Shown here: positions 18,072-26,385 of the stretch, piece by piece
Position numbering within the stretch: position 1 is the stretch's first letter
Layout: every line of letters starts with the position of its first letter
NCBI RefSeq assembly: GCF_003288905.1
Contig: NZ_NHYL01000013.1
Span: forward strand, 1 to 33,047
Origin: Helicobacter sp. 11-8110
GTDB lineage: Bacteria > Campylobacterota > Campylobacteria > Campylobacterales > Helicobacteraceae
Length of the DNA: 33,047 nucleotides
Reading direction: 5' to 3'
The notes under the pieces: generated by a model
The model's database searches: none
Told to the model about the DNA's origin: nothing
Seen by the model: the letters and a program-made list of their open reading frames with translations, nothing else
Position numbers and translations under genes: made by a program

Positions 18072-19895
18072 ATGTGTGGAATCGCTGGAAGCCTTAATAT
18101 ACCTAAGATAACTTTAGATAAAGTTTATTCTTTAATGTCTCATAGAGGACCCAATGCAAAAGGGATATTAGAGGAGATGACAAAGGGTGGATTTTTGCAG
18201 TTTTTTCACGCAAGACTAAGCATTCAAGATTTAAGCAAAGAATCTAATCAACCTATGAATTTAGAGCATTTGAGTATTGTTTTTAATGGAGAGATTTATA
18301 ATCATATGGAGTTAAGAAGAGAGCTTTCCTGCACTTTTAAAACTCATAGTGATACCGAGACAATTTTGGCTTTGTATTTGCATTATGGTATTGATTTTTT
18401 GGATAAATTAGATGGAATGTTTGCATTTGTAATCTTTGATAGAAAAGAGCAGAAGCTAGTTTTAGCGCGCGATAGAATGGGAAAAAAACCACTTTTTTAC
18501 TATCAAAAAGCAGAATCATTTAGCTTTGCAAGTGAATTAAACACGCTAGTTGGAATAAAAAAAATGGAGATAGATAGAGATTCTTTAGCCTTTTTTTTAC
18601 AAAGTGGTTTTTTTTATCAAGATGGTGCGCCTTATAGAGATGTTTTTTCTTTGCCTAATGGACATTATGGAATTTATGATTTAACAAATCATTATTTAAA
18701 GATTCAGAGTTATTTTGATTTAAAAGCAATTTATGAGCAACCCAAAAAAACAAATTTGCAAGAATCTTTGGAGGCTTGTGAAACGCTATTAAAACAAAGC
18801 ATAAAAAATAGGCTTTTGTCTTCGGATTTGGAAGTGGGGGCATTTTTAAGTGGTGGGATTGATAGCTCATTGATTGTGGCTTTAGCTAGTGAGATAAATC
18901 CAAATTTGCGCACTTTTACCATTTCATTTGATGGTACTTATGATGAGAGTAGTTTAGCAGAAATGACAGCAAAGAGATACCACACTAATCACACAACTTT
19001 AAAGATTAGCACGGATTTGAAGCAAGATATTTTTAAGATTTTGCAAAATTATGGGCGACCTTTTGCTGATAGCTCAGCGATTCCTAGCTATTATGTTGCA
19101 AGGGAGGCAAAAAAATATTTAAGTGTGATTTTAAATGGTGATGGAGCAGATGAGCTTTTTGGGGGTTATCGGCGTTATGTTGGGCATTTGCTTATTCCAA
19201 AAACTAAAGCTTTGGGTGGTGCTTTGGGATTATTTCCCAAACCTAGAGAGAAAAAATCACTTTATAATTACTTTTATCGTCTTTTGCAAATGGCACGCCA
19301 TTATCAAAAAGATTTTAAATCTTATTATTTGAGTGCGACAACAGATATTTTTGAAGGGTATTTTAGTTTTGAAACACACTTAAATGATTCTTTTAATCAA
19401 GATTTAGAATCGACTTTTTGCTCCAAAATTTCCTCACTCTCACAAATGCTTTTGCTAGATTCACAATGTCTTTTATTAAGTGATTTACTACCTAAGATGG
19501 ATATTGCCACAATGGCAAACTCGTTAGAGGGTCGCTCTCCTTTTCTTTCTAAAATGCTAGTAGAATTTGCCCCTGCTTTAGATGATTCTCTAAAAATAAA
19601 AGGCAAAAAAACAAAATATCTTTTGCGGCTTTTAGCACAGAAATATTTAGATGCAGAAGTCTATAATGCTCCAAAAAGAGGCTTTGAAGTGCCTCTAAAA
19701 CAATGGGTCAATGGAGAATTAAAAGAAATTATTTTGCAGGTTTTACAAAAACCAAGCATTAGCGATCAATTTCTTTCTAAAGATGAGATAGATGAGATTT
19801 GCTTTGGTTCTAAAATCCCTAGTGAGAAGCGCGCTAAAATGCTGTGGAGTTTATTTGCGTTAGAAGTGTGGTATCAAAAATATTTAGAATATTAA
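18072..19895 (+). CDS. asnB: Glutamine-hydrolysing asparagine synthetase family protein (AsnB-type amidotransferase)
   Basis: Class II glutamine amidotransferase plus ATP-dependent synthetase, 607 residues. Cys2 of MCGIAG is the nucleophile; SHRGPNAKG, VFNGEIYNH and the SDTETIL region build the glutaminase site. The PP-loop FLSGGIDSSLIVAL lies near 260, NGDGADELFGGYRRY near 350, and the C-terminal APKRGFEVPLKQWVNGEL near 530. This long form, with its basic C-terminal stretch, is shared by real asparagine synthetases and by relatives that amidate uronic acids in surface glycans (e.g. WbpS/WbtH). Only one base separates it from pglB, so the two are co-expressed. Free asparagine synthesis and glycan amidation are both possible. 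Confidence 0.9.
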   Translation: MCGIAGSLNIPKITLDKVYSLMSHRGPNAKGILEEMTKGGFLQFFHARLSIQDLSKESNQPMNLEHLSIVFNGEIYNHMELRRELSCTFKTHSDTETILALYLHYGIDFLDKLDGMFAFVIFDRKEQKLVLARDRMGKKPLFYYQKAESFSFASELNTLVGIKKMEIDRDSLAFFLQSGFFYQDGAPYRDVFSLPNGHYGIYDLTNHYLKIQSYFDLKAIYEQPKKTNLQESLEACETLLKQSIKNRLLSSDLEVGAFLSGGIDSSLIVALASEINPNLRTFTISFDGTYDESSLAEMTAKRYHTNHTTLKISTDLKQDIFKILQNYGRPFADSSAIPSYYVAREAKKYLSVILNGDGADELFGGYRRYVGHLLIPKTKALGGALGLFPKPREKKSLYNYFYRLLQMARHYQKDFKSYYLSATTDIFEGYFSFETHLNDSFNQDLESTFCSKISSLSQMLLLDSQCLLLSDLLPKMDIATMANSLEGRSPFLSKMLVEFAPALDDSLKIKGKKTKYLLRLLAQKYLDAEVYNAPKRGFEVPLKQWVNGELKEIILQVLQKPSISDQFLSKDEIDEICFGSKIPSEKRAKMLWSLFALEVWYQKYLEY

Positions 19896-19989
19896 GCTAT
19901 TTTGCGAAGACTTGATTTTAATAAGTGATTAAACTTTTCTGTTTTTAAAGGCTTTTGGTTAGTGGGGATTAAAATTATATTTTTTATGT

Positions 19990-19995
19990 TAGAAT
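19990..19995 (+). promoter_or_regulatory. Possible -10 of the usp gene
   Basis: TAGAAT within TTTTTATGTTAGAATCC fits an extended -10 in AT-rich DNA; start near 20002, ribosome site AAAGGAG at 20008-20014. Assignment is tentative. Confidence 0.3.
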
Positions 19996-20020
19996 CCTTA
20001 AAAAATAAAGGAGTTTTTAA

Positions 20021-20437
20021 ATGAAAAAGATTTTATTTGCGGTGGATGACACAAAAGCTTGTCAAAAAGCAGCAGAATTTGTGGTGAATTTTTTTGGAGA
20101 TAGGGAGGATTGTGCCATTACTATTATTCATGTCAAAACTCCCATTATGCTTTATGGCGAAGCTGCATTAGCTGCGTATGAGGATATTGAAAAAAAGGAA
20201 AATGAGGAAAGTGATCGCTTGTTGGAGGATTTTAGTGCGATTTTTACTAATAAAGGCGTTAATATTAAGCAAGAGTTGCTAGAAGGTGAGGCAGTTTCAG
20301 AAGTGTTAAATTATGCCAAAGATTTTGATTTGCTAGTTATTGGTCAAAGTGAAGAGAGTTTTTGGAATAAAATTTTCTCTACTAATCAAAATGATCTTTC
20401 CCAAAAGTCTCCCATTTCAATTCTTATTGCAAAATAA
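20021..20437 (+). CDS. Universal stress protein (UspA family)
   Basis: A small cytosolic alpha/beta protein of 138 residues: strand 1 KKILFAVDDTKACQKAAEF, the TIIHV strand, a mid-protein acidic helix (YEDIEKKENEESDRLLEDF), and the ending LLVIGQSEESFWNKIF with QKSPISILIAK. The second part of the ATP-binding motif (G-X2-G-X9-G-S/T) is not intact after VIGQS, so it may not bind ATP and would fit the non-nucleotide UspA type. It is probably a single-gene unit: its own ribosome site AAAGGAG, a terminator at 20459, and an unrelated gene downstream. What stress induces it cannot be told. Confidence 0.88.
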   Translation: MKKILFAVDDTKACQKAAEFVVNFFGDREDCAITIIHVKTPIMLYGEAALAAYEDIEKKENEESDRLLEDFSAIFTNKGVNIKQELLEGEAVSEVLNYAKDFDLLVIGQSEESFWNKIFSTNQNDLSQKSPISILIAK

Positions 20438-20458
20438 TTCCTAAATTACTACTAGTTT

Positions 20459-20479
20459 CCAAGAATCTTTGATTCTTGG
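20459..20479 (+). terminator. Terminator of the usp gene
   Basis: A perfect 9-bp hairpin CCAAGAATC/GATTCTTGG with a TTT loop starts 21 nt after the usp stop. The following T-rich run (CATATTTATCTCTTTT) is interrupted but fits a rho-independent terminator. Confidence 0.65.
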
Positions 20480-20534
20480 CATATTTATCTCTTTTGTCTT
20501 TCTTATCTATTTTTTTTGACTTTTGGGTGATTCT

Positions 20535-20660
20535 CTATTTTAAAAATAGTGTTACAAAAATATACAAATAATTAATTATGTTACTTATTGTAAATATTAA
20601 TCTTATATTGTTATTTAAAATCATTAAATTATTTTTATATTTTTGAGTTTTTTTGTAACA
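20535..20660 (+). promoter_or_regulatory. Possible operator region upstream of DUF485-actP
   Basis: Three copies of a TGTTAC half-site occur: 20550-20555, 20579-20584, and inverted (GTAACA) at 20655-20660. The middle copy is part of a symmetric TTAC-N5-GTAA (20581-20593). A separate 15-base palindrome CTATTTT-A-AAAATAG lies at 20535-20549. They fall just upstream of an acetate-uptake gene pair, so they may be binding sites of its regulator, whose identity is unknown. AT-rich DNA makes chance repeats easy. Confidence 0.3.
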
Positions 20661-20691
20661 TTTATATGAACTTTTTAGTAAAGGATATTAA

Positions 20692-21033
20692 ATGGAACAA
20701 AAATATTTAGAATCGGTTCAAAAATATAAAAGCTTTGTAGCTTTTAGGAGTAAGGTTAGTTTAATATTGTCTTTAGCTATTTTGCTTTGTTATTATGTAT
20801 TTTTGTTAAGTATTGGGATTTTTCCGGAAGTTTTGGGTTATCGCGTTGGTCCTAGTGCTATTACCCTAGGGATTATTCTTGGAATCTTTTTAATCGTGTT
20901 GTGTATTTTAGCAACAGGGCTTTATACTTTTTTTGCAAATTGGTATTTTGATAAAATGCAAAAAGAAACCTTAGAAGATTTAGAAAAAAGTGGGGCGTTA
21001 GAAGACTTGAAAAATGGGAAGATAAAGGAGTAA
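20692..21033 (+). CDS. DUF485 membrane protein (YjcH-like partner of ActP)
   Basis: A 113-residue protein with two hydrophobic helices (about 25-48 and 62-85) connected by [18 protein letters not shown], and a charged amphipathic C-terminus ([14 protein letters not shown]). This is the DUF485/YjcH pattern. The ATG follows AAAGGA (20681-20686). It is followed after 2 nt by actP, the same order as yjcH-actP in E. coli, which supports an accessory role in acetate or other monocarboxylate uptake. Its molecular task is not established. Confidence 0.88.
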   Translation: MEQKYLESVQKYKSFVAFRSKVSLILSLAILLCYYVFLLSIGIFPEVLGYRVGPSAITLGIILGIFLIVLCILATGLYTFFANWYFDKMQKETLEDLEKSGALEDLKNGKIKE

Positions 21034-21035
21034 AA

Positions 21036-22742
21036 ATGAAAAAAATTCTTGGAATCTTTTTGGGATTAATTAGTGCAGGTTTTGGGGCAGGATTTGATAT
21101 GGAAAATGTCGCAATATCAGAGTTTAACCCTATTGCGGTAACATTGTTTTTGATTTTTGTGTTAGCCACGCTTGGGATTACGTATTATTCTAACAAAAAA
21201 AGTCAAAGTGCCAGTGGCTTTTACACAGCTGGTGGTAATATTACAGGTATGCAAAATGGGACAGCAATTGCTGGAGATTTTATGAGTGCGGCTAGTTTTT
21301 TAGGGATTACAGCACTAGTTTTTACTAATGGATTTGATGGCTTAATTTATTCTATAGGATTTTTAGCGGGTTGGCCTATTATTCTTTTTTTAATAGCAGA
21401 AAAATTTAGAAATTTGGGTAAATTTACTTTTGCAGATATTACTGCCTATCGTTTAGAATCAAAACCAATTCGTATTATTTCAGCGGTTTCTGCTTTAAGT
21501 GTTATTGTTTTTTACCTTATTGCACAAATGGTTGGTGCGGGGCAGTTGATTCAGATTCTCTTTGGGCTTCCTTATGGGGTTGCAGTAATTATTGTAGGAA
21601 TCTTGATGATTTGTTATGTTACCTTTGGTGGAATGCACGCTACAACTTGGGTTCAAATCATAAAAGCAATTTTATTGCTAGGCGGTGCTACTTTTATGGC
21701 AATTATGATTTTGTATCTTACTAAGTTTGATTTAAGTTATTATTTTAATCAAGCCATACAGAATCATTTGCAAGGGGAAAAAATAATGTTGCCTGGAGGA
21801 TTCTTGCCTGATAGTATTTCAGCTATTTCTTTGGGACTTGCCTTGATGTTTGGGACAGCTGGATTACCCCATATTTTGATGAGATTTTTCACAGTGAAAG
21901 ATGCCAAAGAGGCTAGAAAATCTGTTTTTTATGCCACTGGTTTAATGGGATATTTTTATATTCTAACTTTCATTATTGGTTTTGGGGCAATTGCACTTTT
22001 GCTTGGTAATCCTCAATTTACCAATGTAGATGGTAGTTTTAATGGGATTACTAATATGGTTGCAATCACTCTAGCAAAAGTATTGGGTGGAGATATTTTT
22101 TATGGTTTCATTTCTGCAGTTGCTTTTGCGACAATTTTGGCTGTGGTAGCTGGGCTAGCTATTTCTGGAGCGGGAGCTATTAGTCATGATTTGTTTGTGA
22201 ATGTTTGCAAAAATGGTGTGTGCGATCCTAAATTAGAAATGAAGGTAACTAAAATTTCAACAATTGGAATTGGAATTTTTGCAATTTTACTTGGAATTAT
22301 CTTTGAAAAACAAAATGTTGCTTTCACGGTTGGACTTGCTTTTGCGATTGCAGCAAGTGTGAATTTTCCAATTTTGCTTTTGAGTATTTACTGGAAGAAT
22401 CTTACAACTAAGGGTGCATTTTGGGGAGGATTGATTGGATTAATTTCTGTTTTGGTGATGGTGATTTTAAGTCCTAGTATTTGGATTAAAAGCTTTGGAT
22501 TTAGTGAAGCGATTTTTCCTTATGATCATCCTGCAATTTTTTCAATGCCTATTACTTTTATTTTAATTTATATTATTTCCAAGCTTGATAATTCGCAAAG
22601 AGCTAAGATTGACAAAGAAGGATTTGCAGCACAAGATTTTAGAGCGCAAAGTGGAGTAGGGATTAGCGAGGCGGTTGCACATTTAGATTCAAACAAGGTT
22701 TCCTTTTTTGAATCTCTTTTGGTTTTACAATATTATTTTTAA
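21036..22742 (+). CDS. actP: Cation/acetate symporter ActP
   Basis: A sodium:solute symporter family protein of 568 residues with about 13 hydrophobic segments. The N-terminus [18 protein letters not shown] looks like a signal peptide, typical of ActP. Landmarks include [33 protein letters not shown] near 75 (family signature region), [36 protein letters not shown] near 275, [18 protein letters not shown] near 380. It imports acetate, probably glycolate and other short monocarboxylates, with a cation. The usual end near GISEAVAH is followed here by about 19 additional residues, reading into an AT-only hairpin that contains the stop codon. That tail may be unique to this strain or group. Confidence 0.92.
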   Translation: MKKILGIFLGLISAGFGAGFDMENVAISEFNPIAVTLFLIFVLATLGITYYSNKKSQSASGFYTAGGNITGMQNGTAIAGDFMSAASFLGITALVFTNGFDGLIYSIGFLAGWPIILFLIAEKFRNLGKFTFADITAYRLESKPIRIISAVSALSVIVFYLIAQMVGAGQLIQILFGLPYGVAVIIVGILMICYVTFGGMHATTWVQIIKAILLLGGATFMAIMILYLTKFDLSYYFNQAIQNHLQGEKIMLPGGFLPDSISAISLGLALMFGTAGLPHILMRFFTVKDAKEARKSVFYATGLMGYFYILTFIIGFGAIALLLGNPQFTNVDGSFNGITNMVAITLAKVLGGDIFYGFISAVAFATILAVVAGLAISGAGAISHDLFVNVCKNGVCDPKLEMKVTKISTIGIGIFAILLGIIFEKQNVAFTVGLAFAIAASVNFPILLLSIYWKNLTTKGAFWGGLIGLISVLVMVILSPSIWIKSFGFSEAIFPYDHPAIFSMPITFILIYIISKLDNSQRAKIDKEGFAAQDFRAQSGVGISEAVAHLDSNKVSFFESLLVLQYYF

Positions 22743-22768
22743 AAATATTTTTTATTTTTAAAAATAAT
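22732..22768 (+). terminator. AT-only hairpin at the end of actP
   Basis: A perfect 15-bp inverted repeat (ATTATTTTTAAAAAT/ATTTTTAAAAATAAT, loop ATTTTTT) contains the actP stop at 22740-22742. It has no G or C. A terminator role is likely but weak in stability; 3'-end protection of the mRNA is an alternative. Confidence 0.45.
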
Positions 22769-22820
22769 TGGCAAAAAATACTCATGTGATTTTGTCTCAT
22801 TTATTTAAAGTAAATTGGAA

Positions 22821-22826
22821 TATACT
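22821..22826 (+). promoter_or_regulatory. Probable -10 of the TDT-family gene
   Basis: TATACT in TTGGAATATACTTCC, with TSS expected near 22833 and the ribosome site AAAAAAGG at 22841-22848, 6 nt before the ATG at 22855. Confidence 0.4.
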
Positions 22827-22854
22827 TCCATAATTTTTTTAAAAAAGGTTGATT

Positions 22855-23886
22855 ATGGAAGAAAATAAAGAAAGTATGGAAGAAAATTATTGGTTAGTTC
22901 ATTTTCCTATTATGTTCTTTGTTTCGGTGATGGGTGTTGGTGGTTTGTCTTTAGTGGTTAATAAAAGCATTGATATTTTTGAGTTACATGAATCTTTAGG
23001 ATGGCTATCTGTGATTTGTGTTGCTATCAGTGTGGCTTTGTTAGTGGCAATAGTTGGTTTGTATGGATTGAAAATAATCAAATACCCAAAAGCTTTTCTT
23101 AAAGAGTTAAAGCATCCTGTTAGAATTAATTTTTTTGCAGCAGTTTCAGTGTCGATTTTGATTGTTTTGATGTTGGTTTTGCCTTATATTGGAGATGGAT
23201 TTGCTTTGGTGTTGTTTTGGATTGGAGCCTTATTACAGCTTATTTTTAGTCTTTATGTAGTGAAATATTGGTTTGTTAATGAAATGAAACAAAAAATGGC
23301 AAGTCCTGCGTGGTTTATTCCTATTGTGGGGAATCTTATCGTTCCTTTAGCGGGAATGAAGTTGAATATAGCCTTGGGAGATGTGATTGTAAGTTATGAA
23401 GTTTTGATTTTTTATTTTGGAATGGGAACTTTTTTTTGGATTCTTTTAGGAGCTGGTTTGCTTTTTAGGCTTATTTTTGGAGAAAATCTTCCTCAAAAAT
23501 TTCTTCCCACACTCTTTATTTTTATCGCACCCCCTAGTATTTTTGGGCTTGATGTTTTGCTAATGTTTAATGATTTTATATCAATGGGAAGTTTGTATGT
23601 GATTGCTAGTGCTAGTTTTAGTGTGGCTTTATTTTTTATTTTTTTGATGGCAAGTATTTTTAATGTATTTTTAAATATAAAATTTGCGCTTTCGTGGTGG
23701 GCTTTTACTTTCCCAATTGCTGCTTTTACTCTTTGCTCATTGGAACTTTATATTGCAAGTTATTCTCCTATTTATAAGGTGTTTGGAATTTTGGGAGGAG
23801 TGTTGTGTGTAGTGATTGTGTTTGTTGTAGGTTTTAGGACATTGATTGCTATTAAAAATCGAGAAATTTGCGTCATAGAAGAGTGA
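22855..23886 (+). CDS. TDT/SLAC1-family membrane transporter
   Basis: A 343-residue inner-membrane protein with ten hydrophobic helices, the size of TehA/Mae1/SLAC1 proteins. ATG 22855 is chosen because AAAAAAGG lies 6 nt before it; a TTG two codons upstream is less likely. The conserved loops are present: YWLVHFPIMFFVSVMGVGGL at helix 1, SPAWFIPIVGNLIVPLAG near 150, FGMGTFFWILLGAGLLFRLI near 190, and APPSIFGL near 225. Families of this fold conduct anions, tellurite-linked ions or C4-dicarboxylates. The actual substrate here is not known. It follows actP with its own promoter and converges on priA, with only a weak inverted repeat (ATTAAG/CTTAAT) in between. Confidence 0.85.
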   Translation: MEENKESMEENYWLVHFPIMFFVSVMGVGGLSLVVNKSIDIFELHESLGWLSVICVAISVALLVAIVGLYGLKIIKYPKAFLKELKHPVRINFFAAVSVSILIVLMLVLPYIGDGFALVLFWIGALLQLIFSLYVVKYWFVNEMKQKMASPAWFIPIVGNLIVPLAGMKLNIALGDVIVSYEVLIFYFGMGTFFWILLGAGLLFRLIFGENLPQKFLPTLFIFIAPPSIFGLDVLLMFNDFISMGSLYVIASASFSVALFFIFLMASIFNVFLNIKFALSWWAFTFPIAAFTLCSLELYIASYSPIYKVFGILGGVLCVVIVFVVGFRTLIAIKNREICVIEE

Positions 23887-23909
23887 GTTGATTTTGTTGA
23901 ATTAAGCCC

Positions 23910-25763
23910 TTAATTAAACTCAATGGGATCAATGTCAATTTCGCAAGGAATATTTTTGATTTTTAAGAGTGTTTGGTGTAGGGCTTTTGCTTCTTTAGAG
24001 CGTAATAAAATGACATAGCGCCATTTATTGGCAATTTTTTCAATAGGTGCTATTCCATATCCAACAATTTCGACTTCATTTGTTTGATTTTGTTTAAGGA
24101 CTGCTAGAATCTCATCTGTAATAGCCACTGCAGCTTCTTGCTTTTTGTGTGAAATTTTAATGAGGGCTAAACGCATAAAAGGGGGATAGAGATGCTCTCT
24201 AAAAGTTAATTCTTCTTGCAAAAATATTTCATAATCATTGAGATAATTTCTGAAAAAATCTTCTTGAAGGGTTTGAATGATTACTTTTCCATTTTCCTTG
24301 CGACCACTTCTGCCTGATAATTGAAACATTAAAGCCAAAGCTTTTTCCCTAGAGCGATAATCACTCCCCTTTAAAATATAATCAAGTCCTAGTGCTACAC
24401 TTAAGGAAACATTATGATAATCATGTCCTTTGGAGAGCATTTGTGTGCCAACAAGAATGTCAATTTTATGATGATTGAATTTTTTTAAAGTCTCTTTGAG
24501 TTTTCTTTGTGTGGTGATAGAATCTCTGTCAAAACAAGCAATATTGGCATTGGGGATTTCTTTTGAGAGATGATTGGCAAATTCTTGCGTTCCAATCCTT
24601 AAAGAGCTTAAAGCACCACCACAAATGGGACAAGATTCTGGAATAGAGCTTGTATGGTGACAATAATGACATTTTAGAGAAGAATCTTTGCTGTGCAAAC
24701 TCATAGAAACACTACAATTTGGGCATTGTATATTATTTCCGCAAGTATTGCAAAGGAGATGTTTGAAATTTGCCCTCGTGGGTAAAAAAACAATAGATTG
24801 TTTATGAGCTTGGAGATTTTCTTTGAGATTTTGCAAGATAAGGGGGTGTAATTCATTGTTGTTAGGGCAAAAGAGAAATTCTTTTTTACTTTGATAGTAA
24901 GTGCCTTTTAGCCTAAAGATGCTTTTGTTTTGTTTGAATTTATAATAGGTGCTAGCAAGTGGCGTAGCGCTACCAAGGAGAATTTTGATATTAGTTTTTT
25001 TGGCTAGATAAAGGGCAACATCTCGAGTATGGTAGCGTGGAGATGAGGAAGATTTATAGGCATCATCGTGCTCCTCATCAATAATAATTAGCCCTAAATG
25101 ATCTAAGGGGAGAAAGAGACTAGAACGTGCTCCTGCTAAGATTCTAATTTCTCCATTGCGTAGCCTTTTTAGGATTTCTTTTCGTTTTTTGCTGCTTAGC
25201 TTAGAATGCCAAAAGGCTAAAATATCTCCAAAAACTGCATAAAGACGCTTTTCCATTTGAGGAGTTAAGGAGATTTCTGGCATTAATAAAAGTGCATTTT
25301 TGGATTGCTTGAGAGTTTGATTAAGGAGGTGGATATAAATTTCTGTTTTTCCACTTCCTGTATCTCCAAAGAGTAGGGAACTTTGATGGGAATTGATAAA
25401 GTTTAGCGCTTGGATTTGTTTGGGGCTTAAATTTGGTAGAGTAAAATCTAGGCTTGTTTGCTTAATAGGGGTAGAATTTTTAAGAAAAGGAGTAAAGATT
25501 CCATAAGCAACAGAGCGCGAAGTGCAATAATAGCTTGTGATAAATTCGGCTAAATCTAGTTGGTTTTTAGAAAAGTATTCTTGTGTGGATTCTAAAAATT
25601 TGCATTGAAAATTTGGTTTGTTGCAAGGTTGGAGCACCACGGCATTTTTAGTGCTTTTTAGCAGGGGAACTTTGATAATATCACCAATATTCATAGGGGT
25701 TGTGGAAACATAGGTTAGCAAAGGAGAGTTTTGCTTTAGAATAGCAACTAGATAATAAAACAA
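23910..25763 (-). CDS. priA: Primosomal protein N' (PriA helicase)
   Basis: A 3'-to-5' DNA helicase that restarts collapsed replication forks by loading DnaB. It has 617 residues, as in H. pylori. The start MFYYLVAILKQNSPLLTY is a TTG at 25763 with no obvious ribosome site, 3 nt after the upstream gene; coupling is likely. Landmarks are Walker A FGDTGSGKTEIYIHLL (about 132-147), Walker B/DEEH in IIDEEHDDAYKSS, the zinc-binding insert with CNTC, CPNC, CHYC and CPIC pairs, and LVGTQMLSKGHDYHNVSLSV and QLSGRSGRKENGKV of the second RecA-like lobe. It is the last gene of a three-gene minus-strand operon. Confidence 0.96.
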   Translation of the reverse strand: MFYYLVAILKQNSPLLTYVSTTPMNIGDIIKVPLLKSTKNAVVLQPCNKPNFQCKFLESTQEYFSKNQLDLAEFITSYYCTSRSVAYGIFTPFLKNSTPIKQTSLDFTLPNLSPKQIQALNFINSHQSSLLFGDTGSGKTEIYIHLLNQTLKQSKNALLLMPEISLTPQMEKRLYAVFGDILAFWHSKLSSKKRKEILKRLRNGEIRILAGARSSLFLPLDHLGLIIIDEEHDDAYKSSSSPRYHTRDVALYLAKKTNIKILLGSATPLASTYYKFKQNKSIFRLKGTYYQSKKEFLFCPNNNELHPLILQNLKENLQAHKQSIVFLPTRANFKHLLCNTCGNNIQCPNCSVSMSLHSKDSSLKCHYCHHTSSIPESCPICGGALSSLRIGTQEFANHLSKEIPNANIACFDRDSITTQRKLKETLKKFNHHKIDILVGTQMLSKGHDYHNVSLSVALGLDYILKGSDYRSREKALALMFQLSGRSGRKENGKVIIQTLQEDFFRNYLNDYEIFLQEELTFREHLYPPFMRLALIKISHKKQEAAVAITDEILAVLKQNQTNEVEIVGYGIAPIEKIANKWRYVILLRSKEAKALHQTLLKIKNIPCEIDIDPIEFN

Positions 25764-25766
25764 GAT

Positions 25767-25994
25767 TTAGGGATTTTTGTTGGATTCTAAGATTTGGTTG
25801 GCTTTTTGGATTGTTGTTTTGAGAGTGTTTGAGATTTCTGAAGCTTCCAAAAAAGCCTTGAGTAAGTCTTTTGGGTTGATATTTTGACTTTCATCAATGA
25901 GATGATTTAAGGCTATTAGGGTTTCTTGTGAGATTTCTTGTGTTGGAATATCATAATGCCTTCCAACAATACAAACACGAAGAATATTATCCAT
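25767..25994 (-). CDS. Small protein with ZapA-like N-terminus
   Basis: A 75-residue product. The N-terminal RVCIVGRHYDIPTQEISQET, a short strand-turn-strand then helix, resembles the start of ZapA (a small FtsZ-ring protein whose members begin with a similar V-x-I-x-G-x-x-Y-x-I pattern). The rest (ALNHLIDESQNINPKDLLKA and on to the end) is a single helix, shorter than the usual ZapA coiled coil of about 100 residues in total. Its ATG overlaps the stop of the upstream coiled-coil gene by one base, and priA follows after 3 nt. A cell-division role is inferred from this pairing, not proven; otherwise it is a lineage-specific unknown. Confidence 0.5.
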   Translation of the reverse strand: MDNILRVCIVGRHYDIPTQEISQETLIALNHLIDESQNINPKDLLKAFLEASEISNTLKTTIQKANQILESNKNP

Positions 25995-26227
25995 TAGTGA
26001 CCAAGAACATTTTGAATTTTATTTAAGACATTTTCTAACTCTTTTTCTTTTGAGCCGATTTCATCATAAAGTGAACTGATTTCTGTATTTTTAGCTTCAT
26101 TTTCAGCTTTTAAAAGCACAATTTGTTGTCGTAATTGCTGATTCTCATCGCGTGTTCTTTGTAATTCTGTGATTAAATCATCTATGCCTTTTAAGAGTTT
26201 GTTTGAAATATTTTGCGTTTCTTCCAT
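25994..26227 (-). CDS. Small coiled-coil protein, ZapB-like
   Basis: A 77-residue, almost wholly helical product with heptad leucines and Glu/Gln/Lys: ITELQRTRDENQQLRQQIVL, KAENEAKNTEISSLYDEI. It has no membrane segment. Length and composition match ZapB and the short coiled-coil genes often found beside zapA. AAAAGG lies before its ATG at a somewhat long spacing (about 9 nt). It is first of the operon ending in priA, read from a promoter at 26262-26268. Its role is inferred from shape and neighbours; coiled coils of this kind are not specific by sequence. Confidence 0.55.
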   Translation of the reverse strand: MEETQNISNKLLKGIDDLITELQRTRDENQQLRQQIVLLKAENEAKNTEISSLYDEIGSKEKELENVLNKIQNVLGH

Positions 26228-26261
26228 TGTGTAAAACCTTTTGCTTGGGAGTGAAAAATGT

Positions 26262-26268
26262 ATTTTAA
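26262..26268 (-). promoter_or_regulatory. Extended -10 of the coiled-coil/priA operon
   Basis: On the minus strand ATGTTAAAAT is an extended -10 (TG-N-TAAAAT). The start would be near 26254, about 27 nt before the ATG at 26227. Confidence 0.4.
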
Positions 26269-26363
26269 CATTATTTTCTGAAAATATGAAAGTTTCTAAG
26301 AATAGAAAGCAAAAAATTCAGTAATTTTAATTAAAAATGCTTTGTATGAGTGATAGAAAACCA

Positions 26364-26385
26364 TAAAGAGCAAAAAAGCTCTTTA
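26364..26385 (-). terminator. Hairpin ending the OB-fold-like membrane protein gene
   Basis: An 8-bp inverted repeat TAAAGAGC/GCTCTTTA with a six-base A/T loop overlaps the stop codon at 26383-26385. After the hairpin, on the minus strand, the sequence runs on as TGGTTTTC. Two genes in the same orientation are separated here. Confidence 0.55.

Noticed and set aside
23892-23912. Terminator between the TDT gene and priA
   Set aside because: Only a 5-6 bp AT-rich repeat (ATTAAG/CTTAAT) with a two-base loop; too weak to call.
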